A DNA stretch of 64,000 bases from Streptomyces sp. LHD-70 (GTDB lineage Bacteria; Actinomycetota; Actinomycetes; Streptomycetales; Streptomycetaceae), in assembly GCF_031157275.1 (NCBI RefSeq), contig NZ_JAVIFW010000017.1, positions 62,001-126,000 on the forward strand, written 5' to 3'. This document shows positions 54,490 to 62,579 of the stretch, one piece after another. The position numbers and the translations under genes were made by a program. How positions within the stretch are numbered: the stretch's first letter is position 1; each line of letters begins with the position of its first letter. Under the pieces are notes generated by a model, which saw only the letters and a program-made list of their open reading frames with translations, ran no database searches and had not been told where the DNA came from.

Positions 54490-55698
54490 TCAACTCCGGG
54501 ACCGGGACGCCTCCGTACGCCCGGCGCCGGTCTGCCGGTCCTGCGGCGGGTGCCAGTCCATGATGCCGTCGAGGGTGCGCAGGACGAGGTTCGGGCCGGC
54601 CTTGTTCACGCCCGCGATCAGCGCGTTCCGCAGCAGCATCACCGGGCGGCTGCAGGGTGCGGTGTTGATACGGCCCGTGCGGTACGCCTTGGCGACGATG
54701 CCCATCGTGCGCGGCAGCCGCTCCGCCGAGTACGCCGCGAGGGCCGGGCCCGGCTCCCGCTCCGGGTCGACGTGGTGGGCGAGGACCACCGCGTCCTCGA
54801 TGGCCTGGTTGCCGCCCTGCCCGAGGCTCGGCGTCATGGCGTGCGCGGCGTCGCCGAGCAGGGCGACCCGGCCCTTGTGGTACGCGGGCAGCGCGTGCCG
54901 CATGTAATACACGTCGTGCCGCAGGATCTGCTCGGGCGCCACACCGGCGAGGATCTCCGGGATCGGCTCGTGCCAGTGCCCGAACCTCCGCATCAGCTCC
55001 GCCCGTTCGCCGCCGGGCGCCTCCCACCCGGCGGGCACTCCGGCCGCCGCGTACGCGTACGCCGTACCGTCCTTCATCAGGTGCGAGCCCCACAACTCGC
55101 CCTGCCCCCAGGTCTCGTGCGAGCCGAAGTGCCGCTCGGGTGCGGGCACGACGACGCGCCAGGTGGTGAACCCCGCGTACGTCGGACCGGGGTGCCCGGG
55201 GAACAGGGCCTTGCGCACGACGGAGTTGATGCCGTCCGCGCCGACGACCAGCTCGGCCTCCAGATCCCCGGCGTCGGTCGTCACCGTGGCGGGCCGGCCG
55301 GGTCCGCCGGGGTCGGCGAGGCGCGCGGCCAGGCCGGTGCGGACGGTGCCCTCCGGCAGGCGGGAGCGGAGCACGTCGACCAGGGTGGCGCGGTGCAGCA
55401 GCACAAGCGAGCCGCCGAACCGCTCGGCGATGGCCTCGCTGCTGGTACGGGAGAGCCAGCGGCCGCTGGGCGTACGCAGTCCGCCGTCGCGCTGCCAGGC
55501 GGCGAGGGCCCGGATCTCGTCGCCGAGCCCGACGACGTCGAGGGCGCGCTGGGCGTTGGGCGCGAGGGAGATGCCGGCGCCCACGGGCTCCAACTCGGGC
55601 GAGCGCTCCAGGACGGTCACCGCCCAGCCCTGCTGATGCAGCACGGCGGCCGCGGTGAGACCGCCTACGCCGCCTCCGATCACGATGGCACGGGCCAT
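54490..55698 (-). CDS. FAD-dependent monooxygenase (UbiH/PHBH type)
   Basis: Flavoprotein hydroxylase, 402 aa. Seen: dinucleotide loop AIVIGGGVGGLTAAAVLHQQG, the DG motif LVVGADGINSVVRKALFP, and GDAAHAMTPSLGQGGNQAIEDA, the second FAD motif. Group A aromatic/heterocycle monooxygenase shape; substrate unknown. ATG 55698 with GGAGGAG upstream. Divergent from a TetR gene with two operator-like palindromes between them, so induced by a small molecule that TetR senses, probably its own substrate. Confidence 0.93.
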   Translation of the reverse strand: MARAIVIGGGVGGLTAAAVLHQQGWAVTVLERSPELEPVGAGISLAPNAQRALDVVGLGDEIRALAAWQRDGGLRTPSGRWLSRTSSEAIAERFGGSLVLLHRATLVDVLRSRLPEGTVRTGLAARLADPGGPGRPATVTTDAGDLEAELVVGADGINSVVRKALFPGHPGPTYAGFTTWRVVVPAPERHFGSHETWGQGELWGSHLMKDGTAYAYAAAGVPAGWEAPGGERAELMRRFGHWHEPIPEILAGVAPEQILRHDVYYMRHALPAYHKGRVALLGDAAHAMTPSLGQGGNQAIEDAVVLAHHVDPEREPGPALAAYSAERLPRTMGIVAKAYRTGRINTAPCSRPVMLLRNALIAGVNKAGPNLVLRTLDGIMDWHPPQDRQTGAGRTEASRSRS

Positions 55699-55720
55699 GA
55701 CGACTCCTCCCCTTCCTGAA

Positions 55721-55766
55721 ACTACACCTGTAGTGCGTACGTGGACGACGTTACTACAGGTGTAGT
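55721..55766. promoter_or_regulatory. Twin TetR operators ACTACA-N2-TGTAGT
   Basis: ACTACACCTGTAGT (55721-55734) and ACTACAGGTGTAGT (55753-55766): each has perfect 6-bp inverted arms, and the two are exact reverse complements of each other, centred 32 bp apart (about three helical turns). They fill the 89-bp gap between the divergent monooxygenase and TetR genes. Confidence 0.85.
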
Positions 55767-55787
55767 CGTACGGGATAGGGTGACCCC

Positions 55788-56408
55788 ATGCCTGAACGCC
55801 CACCCGTCTCCCCCCGCGCCCCTTCCTCCTCCCGGGCGGAGCTGATCGCCGACACCGCGATCACCCTGCTCGCCGAGCGCGGCATGCGGGGCCTCACCCA
55901 CCGCGCGGTCGACGAGGCGGCGGGGCTGCCGCAGGGCTCCACCTCCAATCACGCGCGCACGCGGCTCGCCCTCCTGGAGGCCACCGTGCGACGGCAGGCG
56001 GAACGCGAGGCGCAGACGCTGATGCCGACGGAGATGCCCGACCCCGAGGGCGGCGCCGAGGCCCTGGCCGACACCCTGGCGCGCGCCCTGCACCGCGCCC
56101 TCACCGAGCACCGCCATCTCACCGTCTCCCGCTACGAGTTGGCCCTCGAAGCGACCCGCCGCCCCGAACTGCGCGCGTTCTACGACCAGCAGGGCGCGCA
56201 GTTCCGCACCATGGTCGAGTCCCTGCTGACAGCGGCCGGCTCCCCCGCCCCACGCCGCCACACCCTGTCCCTCGTGGCCTGGAGCGAGGGCCTGATGTTC
56301 GCCTGCGCGGCCGGCTCGTACCACGCGGAGGTCCCGTCCCTCGACGAACTACGGGCGGGATTCAGGGAGTTGCTGGGCGGGATGCTGGGGTGCGGTGAGC
56401 GCGGTTAG
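55788..56408 (+). CDS. TetR-family repressor
   Basis: 206 aa. N-terminal TetR HTH (about 15-65): AELIADTAITLLAERGMRGLTHRAVDEAAGLPQGSTSNHARTR, a variant with SNHARTR in the recognition end as in the TetR group that controls nearby oxidoreductases. Ligand domain about 80-200. ATG 55788. It should bind the twin ACTACA-N2-TGTAGT palindromes and repress itself and the monooxygenase. Confidence 0.92.
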   Translation: MPERPPVSPRAPSSSRAELIADTAITLLAERGMRGLTHRAVDEAAGLPQGSTSNHARTRLALLEATVRRQAEREAQTLMPTEMPDPEGGAEALADTLARALHRALTEHRHLTVSRYELALEATRRPELRAFYDQQGAQFRTMVESLLTAAGSPAPRRHTLSLVAWSEGLMFACAAGSYHAEVPSLDELRAGFRELLGGMLGCGERG

Positions 56409-56483
56409 CGGAACTTCGGTGGCACGGGGCGCGCGGGGAGACCTCCGGGCGGCCCGGAGGGCGCGGCACCGTGGCCCGTCTCG

Positions 56484-57009
56484 ATGGCCGTACTCGGTGT
56501 GCTGGGTGTACTCCTGACCGTCGCGGCCCCGCCGCTGCTCGTCGCCTTCCGCCAGGGCCCGGCCACGTTCATGGCCGTTGCCGTGACCGGCGCCGCGCTG
56601 TCCGGTCACGATCGCCGCGCTCAGCGCCCTGCTGACCGCCGCCTACGTCCTGCCCTCGCTCACCCTCGGCCACTGGCTGGCACGGCGCGCCGGGCACCGC
56701 GGGCTCGGCGGCGGGCGGCTCTGGCGATGGGTGGTCGTCGGCACCGCGCTCGGGCTGATCTCCACGGCTGTTCTGCCCACGCTGGTGCGGCTTCTGGTTG
56801 CCGGAGGCTCGGACTTGCGTCAGGCCCTCGGGGAGGGGCTGGTGTTCCCGGCCGCTCTCTGGGTGACCTCGACTCCGGCCGCGCTCGCCGCGCACACGAC
56901 CCTGCAGCGCGAGGCGGCGGAACGACCGGTCCGGCCGGTCGGCGCCATCCTGCTCGGAGGGGTGCTGGTCTTCGCGGTCGAGCTGACGGTTCTTGCTGCG
57001 GCCCTCTGA
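56484..57009 (+). pseudogene. Frameshifted small membrane protein gene
   Basis: Two reading frames that join into one protein. Frame 1 from ATG 56484 codes VLGVLGVLLTVAAPPLLVAFRQ...AVTGAALSGH; frame 2 continues from about 56605 as IAALSALLTAAYVLPSLTLGHWLARR and runs to 57009 through VVVGTALGLISTAVLPTLVRLL and ILLGGVLVFAVELTVL. Removing one G of TCCGGTCACG (56601-56610) fuses them into about 174 aa with four hydrophobic segments and a small charged loop. Either a one-base insertion (pseudogene) or a sequencing error. Family not recognised. Confidence 0.75.
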
Positions 57010-57122
57010 ACCGTCACCGCGCCCCCACCCCCGCCAGACACCGGCGGCCACGTTCACACGTGCGGGGCAATCTCCTCTCGATCTCTCGCTCAAGAGGCCG
57101 TCTGCACACCAGAGTTGCGCAG

Positions 57123-57644
57123 ATGCACCGAACGAGGACCGCAGCGGCCCTGCTCATCGCCATGACCGCCTCGGCCGTCAGCGGCTGTGTCTCCGTGGGC
57201 GGGGTGGACGCGCCGCACTCCCGGTCCGACGCGTCCGAGTCCGCGTCCGAGTCCGAGCCCGCCCCGCAGGCCCGTGGCGACGCCGAGCCGCGCCTCGTCA
57301 CCGCACCGGCCCATGAGGCGCTACGGATGATGAGGCCGGACGCCCCCGAGTCCAAGGACTACCTGCGCCTGCCCGAGCAGCCGAAGCACGACCGCGCCCC
57401 AGGAGTCGGTGCCGCACAGCCCGCACAGCCCGCACAGCCCGCACAGCCCGCCCAGCCCCGACAGCAGCACACCGGCGGGACCAACCACGCCGGCCCCGCC
57501 GACGACTCCCCCCTCCACGGCGCCCCCGCACGCCCGAAGTCGATGCTGCCCGAGGCCGACCTCTGCGGGCTCGGCGAGCGCTACGGGCGGTGGGCCCCGG
57601 ACAGCCCGCAGGCGCGCATCTGCCGTGCGGAGTACGGGAGTTGA
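57123..57644 (+). CDS. Putative lipoprotein with Ala-Gln-Pro repeats
   Basis: 173-aa exported protein: basic N-terminus, hydrophobic core (AAALLIAMTASA) and lipobox VSGC with Cys22, so lipidated and anchored outside. Low-complexity Ser/Glu segment, then AQP repeats (residues 98-112), then a short folded end (DLCGLGERYGRWAPDSPQARICRAEYG) with a Cys pair. Function unknown; resembles small Streptomyces lipoproteins with only the C-terminal motif conserved. ATG 57123; ribosome site weak. Confidence 0.82.
   Translation: MHRTRTAAALLIAMTASAVSGCVSVGGVDAPHSRSDASESASESEPAPQARGDAEPRLVTAPAHEALRMMRPDAPESKDYLRLPEQPKHDRAPGVGAAQPAQPAQPAQPAQPRQQHTGGTNHAGPADDSPLHGAPARPKSMLPEADLCGLGERYGRWAPDSPQARICRAEYGS
57414..57458. 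repeat. 9-bp in-frame minisatellite (Ala-Gln-Pro codons)
   Basis: Five GCACAGCCC-type units encoding residues 98-112 of the lipoprotein, the last unit varied to GCCCAGCCC. Confidence 0.9.
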
Positions 57645-57672
57645 GCCGCCCGAGCCGGGACGGTGAGGCCGA

Positions 57673-58188
57673 CTACTCCTCCCGGCGCGGCGGGCCCACC
57701 GGCCCGCCGTCCCCGCCCGCCCCGAGCCGCAGCTCCAGGCGTTCGATCGCGGCGCGGATGCCGTTGCCGTAGGCGTCGTCACCGAGGGTGCCGATGGCTC
57801 CGCGGGCGCGGCGGAGGTGGGCGCGGGCCTCGTCCTCGCGGTGGAGCTTCACATAGTCCGCCGCAAGGTTGAGGTGCAACGACGGGTAGAACGCGCGCAC
57901 TTCGAGCGATCTGTGGTGCTGCTCGACCCGCTCGTCCGTCAGGACATCCGCGGCCGTCAGCGCTCGCAGGTCCCAGGCGAGCTCATCGGCCGGGTCGTCC
58001 TGGGTGTCCGCCATGTAGTGCGCGATCGTGACGCGGTGCAGCGGGTCGCCGTGCTCCCCGATCTCGGTCCAGAGCTCGAGGAGGCGGTTGCGCGCCTCCT
58101 CACGGTCGCCCGCGCGATGCAGCATGACTGCTTGCCCCGCCCGTGCCATCACGGCGTCCTCGGACGACTGCTCCTGCTGCTCCGCCAC
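57673..58188 (-). CDS. TPR-like helical protein, unknown function
   Basis: About 171 aa, all-alpha and Ala/Leu/Arg-rich with helix pairs spaced like tetratricopeptide repeats (LHRAGDREEARNRLLELWTEIGE, LHLNLAADYVKLHREDEARAHLRRAR). GTG 58188 (AEQQEQSSEDAVMARAGQ) with GGGAGA upstream is preferred over ATG 58227 or ATG 58149. Homologues exist in Streptomyces as hypothetical or 'tetratricopeptide repeat' proteins. Convergent with the lipoprotein gene; its start is near the end of ung on the same strand. Confidence 0.75.
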   Translation of the reverse strand: MAEQQEQSSEDAVMARAGQAVMLHRAGDREEARNRLLELWTEIGEHGDPLHRVTIAHYMADTQDDPADELAWDLRALTAADVLTDERVEQHHRSLEVRAFYPSLHLNLAADYVKLHREDEARAHLRRARGAIGTLGDDAYGNGIRAAIERLELRLGAGGDGGPVGPPRREE

Positions 58189-58272
58189 TGCGTTCTCCCG
58201 ACTCGTACGACCATCTGCGAACAGCACCGACGCTATCCGCCACCACTGACAATCCAGCTCAGGCGCGGGCGC

Positions 58273-58977
58273 TCAGGAGACGAAGTCGGCCAGGTCGGGG
58301 ATGCGCCAGTCGATGGGCGTGTGGCCCTGGGCGGCGACCGCCTTGTCGATCTGTGTGAAGGGCTGGGAGCCGAAGAACTTCTTCGCGGAGAGCGGCGAGG
58401 GGTGGGCGCCCTTCACCACGATGTGCCGCTCGGCGTCGATGAGCGGGAGCTTCTTCTGGGCGTAGTTCCCCCACAGCACGAAGACCGCCGGGTCGGGGCG
58501 GGAGGCGACCGCGCGGATCACGGCGTCCGTGAACTTCTCCCAGCCCTTGCCCTTGTGCGAGTTGGCCTCGCCCGCGCGGACCGTGAGAACGGCGTTCAGG
58601 AGCAGCACGCCCTGCCGGGCCCAGGGCATCAGATAGCCGTTGTCCGGGACGGGGGTGCCGAGCTCGGCCTGCATCTCCTTGTAGATGTTCCGCAGGGAGG
58701 GCGGGGTCTTCACGCCGGGGCGGACCGAGAAGCACAGGCCGTGGCCCTGGCCCTCGCCGTGGTACGGGTCCTGGCCGAGGACGAGCACCTTCACATCCTC
58801 GTACGGCGTGGCCTCCAGGGCGGCGAAGACCTGCTCGCGGGGCGGGTAGACGGGGCCCTTCGCGCGCTCCTCCTCGACGAACTCGGTGAGTTCCTTGAAG
58901 TAGGGCTTCTCCAGCTCCTCGCCGAGAACCTCGCGCCAGGACTCGGGGAGCAGGGCTGCGGTGGTCGGGTCCGTCAC
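58273..58977 (-). CDS. ung: Uracil-DNA glycosylase, family 1
   Basis: Removes uracil from DNA for base-excision repair; 234 aa, normal. Water-activating motif GQDPYHG at residues 68-74 (Asp70), FSVRPGVKTPPSLRNIYKE, LLLNAVLTVRAGEANSHKGKGW, FVLWGNYAQ and the DNA-intercalation loop HPSPLS. GTG 58977 is chosen for GGAGG 8 nt upstream and family start TDPTTAALLPESW; the open frame extends to 59013. Probably monocistronic. Confidence 0.96.
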   Translation of the reverse strand: MTDPTTAALLPESWREVLGEELEKPYFKELTEFVEEERAKGPVYPPREQVFAALEATPYEDVKVLVLGQDPYHGEGQGHGLCFSVRPGVKTPPSLRNIYKEMQAELGTPVPDNGYLMPWARQGVLLLNAVLTVRAGEANSHKGKGWEKFTDAVIRAVASRPDPAVFVLWGNYAQKKLPLIDAERHIVVKGAHPSPLSAKKFFGSQPFTQIDKAVAAQGHTPIDWRIPDLADFVS

Positions 58978-59040
58978 GTGAACAACCTCCAGTGTGCGGT
59001 CACTTCTCACCATCGAACCTACCGGCGACCACTGACAACG

Positions 59041-59074
59041 CCGAAGGGCGGCCGGAGTTCCGGCCGCCCTTCGG
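59041..59074 (-). terminator. 15-bp perfect-stem terminator after the peptide-binding protein
   Basis: CCGAAGGGCGGCCGG - AGTT - CCGGCCGCCCTTCGG (59041-59055 / 59060-59074). Lies 28 nt beyond the stop of the minus-strand gene that ends at 59102. No U-tract, as usual in Streptomyces. Confidence 0.9.
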
Positions 59075-59101
59075 GGTCGTGCAGTGCACTCGGACCGCCG
59101 T

Positions 59102-60685
59102 CTACCAGCTGGTCTTCCGGCTCAGCTCCCACATCGTCATGATCGTCGAGGGGTCGAGGGCGCGCTCACCGCCGGCGATCTCCTCGGAGGCGGCGACGTA
59201 CTGCTTGCCCTGCCACAGCGGCAGCAGCCGGGCGTCCTCGACGAGGATCTCCTGCGCCTTCTCGAACTCCTCGGCCACGGCGCCGCGGTCCGTCTCACGG
59301 CGCGACTGGGGCAGCAGCTGGTCGGTGATGCGCGGGCTGGCGTACGGGATGCCCAGGTTGTTGCGCTCGCCGACGAACGGCGCGATGAAGTTCTCCGGGT
59401 CCGGGAAGTCGGGGAACCAGCCGCGGCCGAAGACGGGGTACTCGCCGCTGCGGAAGCCCTTCTCGAACTCCTTCCAGGGGCGGCCCTTGACCGTCACGTC
59501 GAAGAGGCCGGAGGCCTCCAGCTGGCGCTTGATCTCCTCGAACTCCGTCTTGGTGACCGAGCCGTAGCGGTCCGTGGCGTACCAGAGGGTCAGCGGGACG
59601 GGGTCCGTGATGCCCGCTTCGCTGAGGATCTTCTTCGCCTTGGAGGGGCTGGGCTTTCCGTACGTGTCGAAGAAGCCCGTGGTGTGGCCGGCGACGCCGG
59701 TCGGGACCATCGAGTAGAGCGGTTCGACGGTGTCCTTGTAGATGTTGTGCACGATCGCGCCGCGGTCGATGACCTGAGCGACGGCCTCGCGCACAGCGGG
59801 GTTCTTCGCCCAGCGGTCCTTGGGGTTGAACACCAGGAAGCGGGTCTCCGTGCCGGCGCCCTCGACGAGCTGGAGCTTGTTCTCGCCGGCGGCGGTGCCC
59901 TGGAGGTCGACGATGTCCTGCGAGGTCAGACCGCGGAACGTGACGTCGATGTCGTGCTTCTTCAGGGCCTTCACCATGGTGCCGGAGTCCTGGAAGTACC
60001 GGATGGTGACGGCGTTGTTCTTGTGCTCGGCGAAGCCCTTGTAGTTCGGGTTCCTGGTGAGTTCGGCGGTCTTGCCGACCTCGTACGAATCGAGTTGGTA
60101 CGGGCCGGAACCGACGATGCTGCTCTCCTTGCGGAGCGAGTTCGCCGGGTACTCCTGCGGGTCCACGATCGACATGGCCGGGGTGGCGAGGACGAACGGG
60201 AAGGTCGCGTCGGCCTTCTTCAGGTGGAAGGTGACATCGCGGTCGCCGTCGGTCGTGACGCGTTCGAGACTGCCGAGCAGACCCGCGGGGCCGCCCTCGA
60301 CGCCGATCTTGCCGATCCGGTCGATGGAGTGCTTCACGGCCTTGGCGTCGAGCGGGTCGCCGTCGGAGAACTTCAGGCCCTCGCGCAGCTTGCAGTGGTA
60401 CGCGGTGTTCGACTCGTCGGTGAACTCGCAGGCCTCGGCGGCGTCCGGCTCGGGCGTCGCGGCGCCGGTCGGGTAGCTGACCAGCGTCTGGTAGACGTTC
60501 CGGTACAGCTCCCAGGATCCGTCCCAGGCCGCGGCGGGGTCGAGGGTGCTGGGCGCACTGGTGGTGCCGACGACGATGGGCTTTTCCTCGTCGGTACTTT
60601 CGGAAGTGAAGACACCGCATCCCGCGAGCAGGGATATGGACGCAAGAGTCGCAGCGGCCTGCAGACTTCGGGTCCGGTTGAACAC
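59102..60685 (-). CDS. Peptide/solute-binding lipoprotein (SBP_bac_5, OppA-like)
   Basis: Extracytoplasmic substrate-binding protein of a peptide/nickel-type ABC importer, 527 aa. Signal with lipobox LLAGC (SISLLAGCGVF); then domain start IVVGTTSAPSTLDPAAAWDG and family motifs RNVYQTLVSYPTG, LREGLKFSDGDPLDAKAVKHSIDRI. GTG 60685 is chosen since GAGGAG sits 7 nt upstream; the GTG six bases earlier has the site almost touching. No permease or ATPase genes are adjacent, so it is an orphan binding protein that must share transport components encoded elsewhere. Preceded by its own promoter, followed by a strong terminator. Confidence 0.93.
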   Translation of the reverse strand: MFNRTRSLQAAATLASISLLAGCGVFTSESTDEEKPIVVGTTSAPSTLDPAAAWDGSWELYRNVYQTLVSYPTGAATPEPDAAEACEFTDESNTAYHCKLREGLKFSDGDPLDAKAVKHSIDRIGKIGVEGGPAGLLGSLERVTTDGDRDVTFHLKKADATFPFVLATPAMSIVDPQEYPANSLRKESSIVGSGPYQLDSYEVGKTAELTRNPNYKGFAEHKNNAVTIRYFQDSGTMVKALKKHDIDVTFRGLTSQDIVDLQGTAAGENKLQLVEGAGTETRFLVFNPKDRWAKNPAVREAVAQVIDRGAIVHNIYKDTVEPLYSMVPTGVAGHTTGFFDTYGKPSPSKAKKILSEAGITDPVPLTLWYATDRYGSVTKTEFEEIKRQLEASGLFDVTVKGRPWKEFEKGFRSGEYPVFGRGWFPDFPDPENFIAPFVGERNNLGIPYASPRITDQLLPQSRRETDRGAVAEEFEKAQEILVEDARLLPLWQGKQYVAASEEIAGGERALDPSTIMTMWELSRKTSW

Positions 60686-60724
60686 GCGCACGCTCCTCGA
60701 TCAACCACGCCAGGGGGTTGGCGC

Positions 60725-60774
60725 ACCTTACCGCAGTGCCCTGCCGGGCCAACGTTCAGGCCGGGCAGGGCACT
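60725..60774 (-). promoter_or_regulatory. Large hairpin overlapping the peptide-binding-protein promoter
   Basis: AGTGCCCTGCC (60735-60745) pairs with GGGCAGGGCACT (60763-60774), extended by GGCC pairs near the loop. On the minus strand the promoter TTGGCC (60747-60752) - 16 bp - TAAGGT (60725-60730) lies across it. The hairpin is at the right place to terminate the SDR operon coming from 60836. Confidence 0.6.
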
Positions 60775-60835
60775 TGATGTACCGACTCGTCTCATTCAGC
60801 CGGTACGCGGGCTACGCACCGGCTTGACCGTTTGG

Positions 60836-61591
60836 TCAGCCGACGCCCGCATTGAGGAAAATGCCGCCGTCCACGACGAGCGTCTGCCCGGTGACCCAGT
60901 CCGACTGGTCCGAGGTGAGGAACGCGGCGGCCCCGCCGATGTCCGCAGGCACGCCGAGGCGGCCGAGCGGGTAGGCGGAGGTGACCTCCTCCTCGCGGCC
61001 CTCGTACAGCGCCTTGGCGAACTTGGTCTTCACCACGGCGGGCGCGATGGCGTTGACCCGCACCTTGGGCGCGAACTCGTGCGCCAGCTGCAGCGTCAGG
61101 TTGACCATCGCGGCCTTGCTCATGCCGTACGCGCCGACGAACGGGGAGGCCGAGACGCCGGCGATGGAGGCGATGTTGACGATCGCGCCGCCGTTCTCGG
61201 ACTGCCAGGCCTTCCAGGTCCGCTGGGCGAAGCCGAGCGCCGAGATCACGTTGGTCTCGAAGACCTTGCGCGCGACGTTCAGGTCCATGTCGGCCATCGG
61301 CCCGAACACCGGGTTCGTACCGGCGTTGTTGACCAGGAAGTCGACCCGGCCGAAGGCCTCCATGGCGCGCTCCACGGCGACGGCCTGGTGGGCCTCGTCG
61401 TGCGCCTTGCCGGCGACGCCGATGACCCGGTCGGCGCCGAGCTTCTCGACGGCCTCCTTGAGCGCGTCCTCGTTGCGTCCCGTGATGCAGACCCGGTCGC
61501 CGCGGGCGACGAGCGCCTCGGCGATGCCGTATCCGATGCCGCGGCTCGCGCCCGTGACGAGCGCGGCCCGCCCGCTGTCCTGCACGGTCAT
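60836..61591 (-). CDS. SDR oxidoreductase (FabG-like)
   Basis: 251-aa classical short-chain dehydrogenase: TGASRGIGYGIAEAL (about 13-27), LVNNAGTNPVFG, catalytic Ser in NIASIAGVSAS and Tyr-x-x-x-Lys in YGMSKAAMV, and a C-terminal GQTLVVDGGIFLNAG. Resembles 3-oxoacyl-ACP/CoA reductases; substrate uncertain. ATG 61591. Follows fabG on the same strand with a 48-bp gap, so one operon, ended by the hairpin at 60735-60774. Confidence 0.92.
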   Translation of the reverse strand: MTVQDSGRAALVTGASRGIGYGIAEALVARGDRVCITGRNEDALKEAVEKLGADRVIGVAGKAHDEAHQAVAVERAMEAFGRVDFLVNNAGTNPVFGPMADMDLNVARKVFETNVISALGFAQRTWKAWQSENGGAIVNIASIAGVSASPFVGAYGMSKAAMVNLTLQLAHEFAPKVRVNAIAPAVVKTKFAKALYEGREEEVTSAYPLGRLGVPADIGGAAAFLTSDQSDWVTGQTLVVDGGIFLNAGVG

Positions 61592-61639
61592 GTTCTGCTT
61601 CCTTTACGTCCCGTATGGGTCTGTCGGGGTGCGGCCGGG

Positions 61640-62401
61640 TCAGTTGAGCGGGCCGCCGGCGACGTACATGACCTGGCCGGAGACGAAGCCCGCGGCGTCG
61701 CCGGTGAAGAAGGCGATGGCGTTGGCGATGTCGTCGGGGCGGCCGACGCGCTGGACCGGGATCTGGGTGGCGGCCGCGGCCTGGAAGTCCTCGAAGCCCA
61801 TGCCGACGCGCTCGGCGGTGGTCTTGGTCATCTCGGTGACGATGAAGCCGGGGGCGACGGAGTTGGCGGTGATGCCGAACTTGCCGAGCTCCTTGGCGAG
61901 GGTCTTGGTGAAGCCCTGCAGACCGGCCTTGGCCGCCGAGTAGTTGACCTGGCCGCGGTTGCCGAGCGCGGAAGAGCTGGACAGGTTGACGACCCGGCCG
62001 AAGCCCGCGTCCACCATGTGCTTCTGGCAGGCCTTCGACATCAGGAAGGCGCCCCGCAGGTGCACGTTCATGACCGTGTCCCAGTCGGAGGCGCTCATCT
62101 TGAAGAGCAGGTTGTCGCGGAGCACGCCCGCGTTGTTGACGAGGATCGTGGGAGCGCCGAGCTCGTCCGCGATCCGGGCCACGGCGGCCTCGACCTGTGC
62201 CTCGTCGGAGACGTCGCAGCCGACGGCGATCGCCTTGCCGCCGGCGGCCTGGATCTGCTCGACGGTGTCCTTGCAGGCGGCCTCGTCGAGGTCGATGACG
62301 GCGACGGCGCGGCCTTCGGCGGCCAGTCGGATCGCGGTGGCGGCGCCGATGCCGCGCGCGGCTCCGGTGACTACGGCGACGCGCTGCTCGGTGGTGGACA
62401 T
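61640..62401 (-). CDS. fabG: 3-oxoacyl-ACP reductase FabG
   Basis: NADPH-dependent beta-ketoacyl reductase of fatty-acid (or polyhydroxyalkanoate/CoA-linked) metabolism, 253 aa. TGAARGIGAATAIRL cofactor loop, VNNAGVLRDNLLFKM (typical FabG), Ser in NLSSSSALGNRGQVNY with Tyr-x-x-x-Lys YSAAK, NSVAPGFIVTEMT. ATG 62401. First gene of the two-SDR operon. A TAAGCGGTCGCTCA palindrome-like site lies ~70 bp upstream of the start. Confidence 0.92.
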   Translation of the reverse strand: MSTTEQRVAVVTGAARGIGAATAIRLAAEGRAVAVIDLDEAACKDTVEQIQAAGGKAIAVGCDVSDEAQVEAAVARIADELGAPTILVNNAGVLRDNLLFKMSASDWDTVMNVHLRGAFLMSKACQKHMVDAGFGRVVNLSSSSALGNRGQVNYSAAKAGLQGFTKTLAKELGKFGITANSVAPGFIVTEMTKTTAERVGMGFEDFQAAAATQIPVQRVGRPDDIANAIAFFTGDAAGFVSGQVMYVAGGPLN

Positions 62402-62470
62402 GCTGGTTCTCCCTCGCCCTTGGAATGCGGCTCTCGCGGCGCTCTCGCCAGGACTTTTCCCCAGGGGGGT

Positions 62471-62484
62471 GAGCGACCGCTTAG
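62471..62484. promoter_or_regulatory. TAAGCG-N2-CGCTCA palindrome-like site upstream of fabG
   Basis: On the minus strand TAAGCGGTCGCTCA, one mismatch from a TAAGCG-N2-CGCTTA palindrome; the core AGCGACCGCT is at 62472-62481. Similar spaced palindromes bind TetR-type acyl-CoA regulators, so it may control the fabG-SDR operon. Confidence 0.35.
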
Positions 62485-62579
62485 TACCTACGCATCCGTG
62501 ACGCTAGAAGCCCTGGCACCCGGTGTCAACGGCCCACCGGTGTCCAGGGCTTCTCGAGGGACGGAGTTCAGCCTCGGGC

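Noticed and set aside
53375-56408. Biosynthetic gene cluster around monooxygenase, dehydrogenase and TetR
   Set aside because: No scaffold-building enzyme, carrier protein or tailoring set is present; a small inducible catabolic unit is enough.
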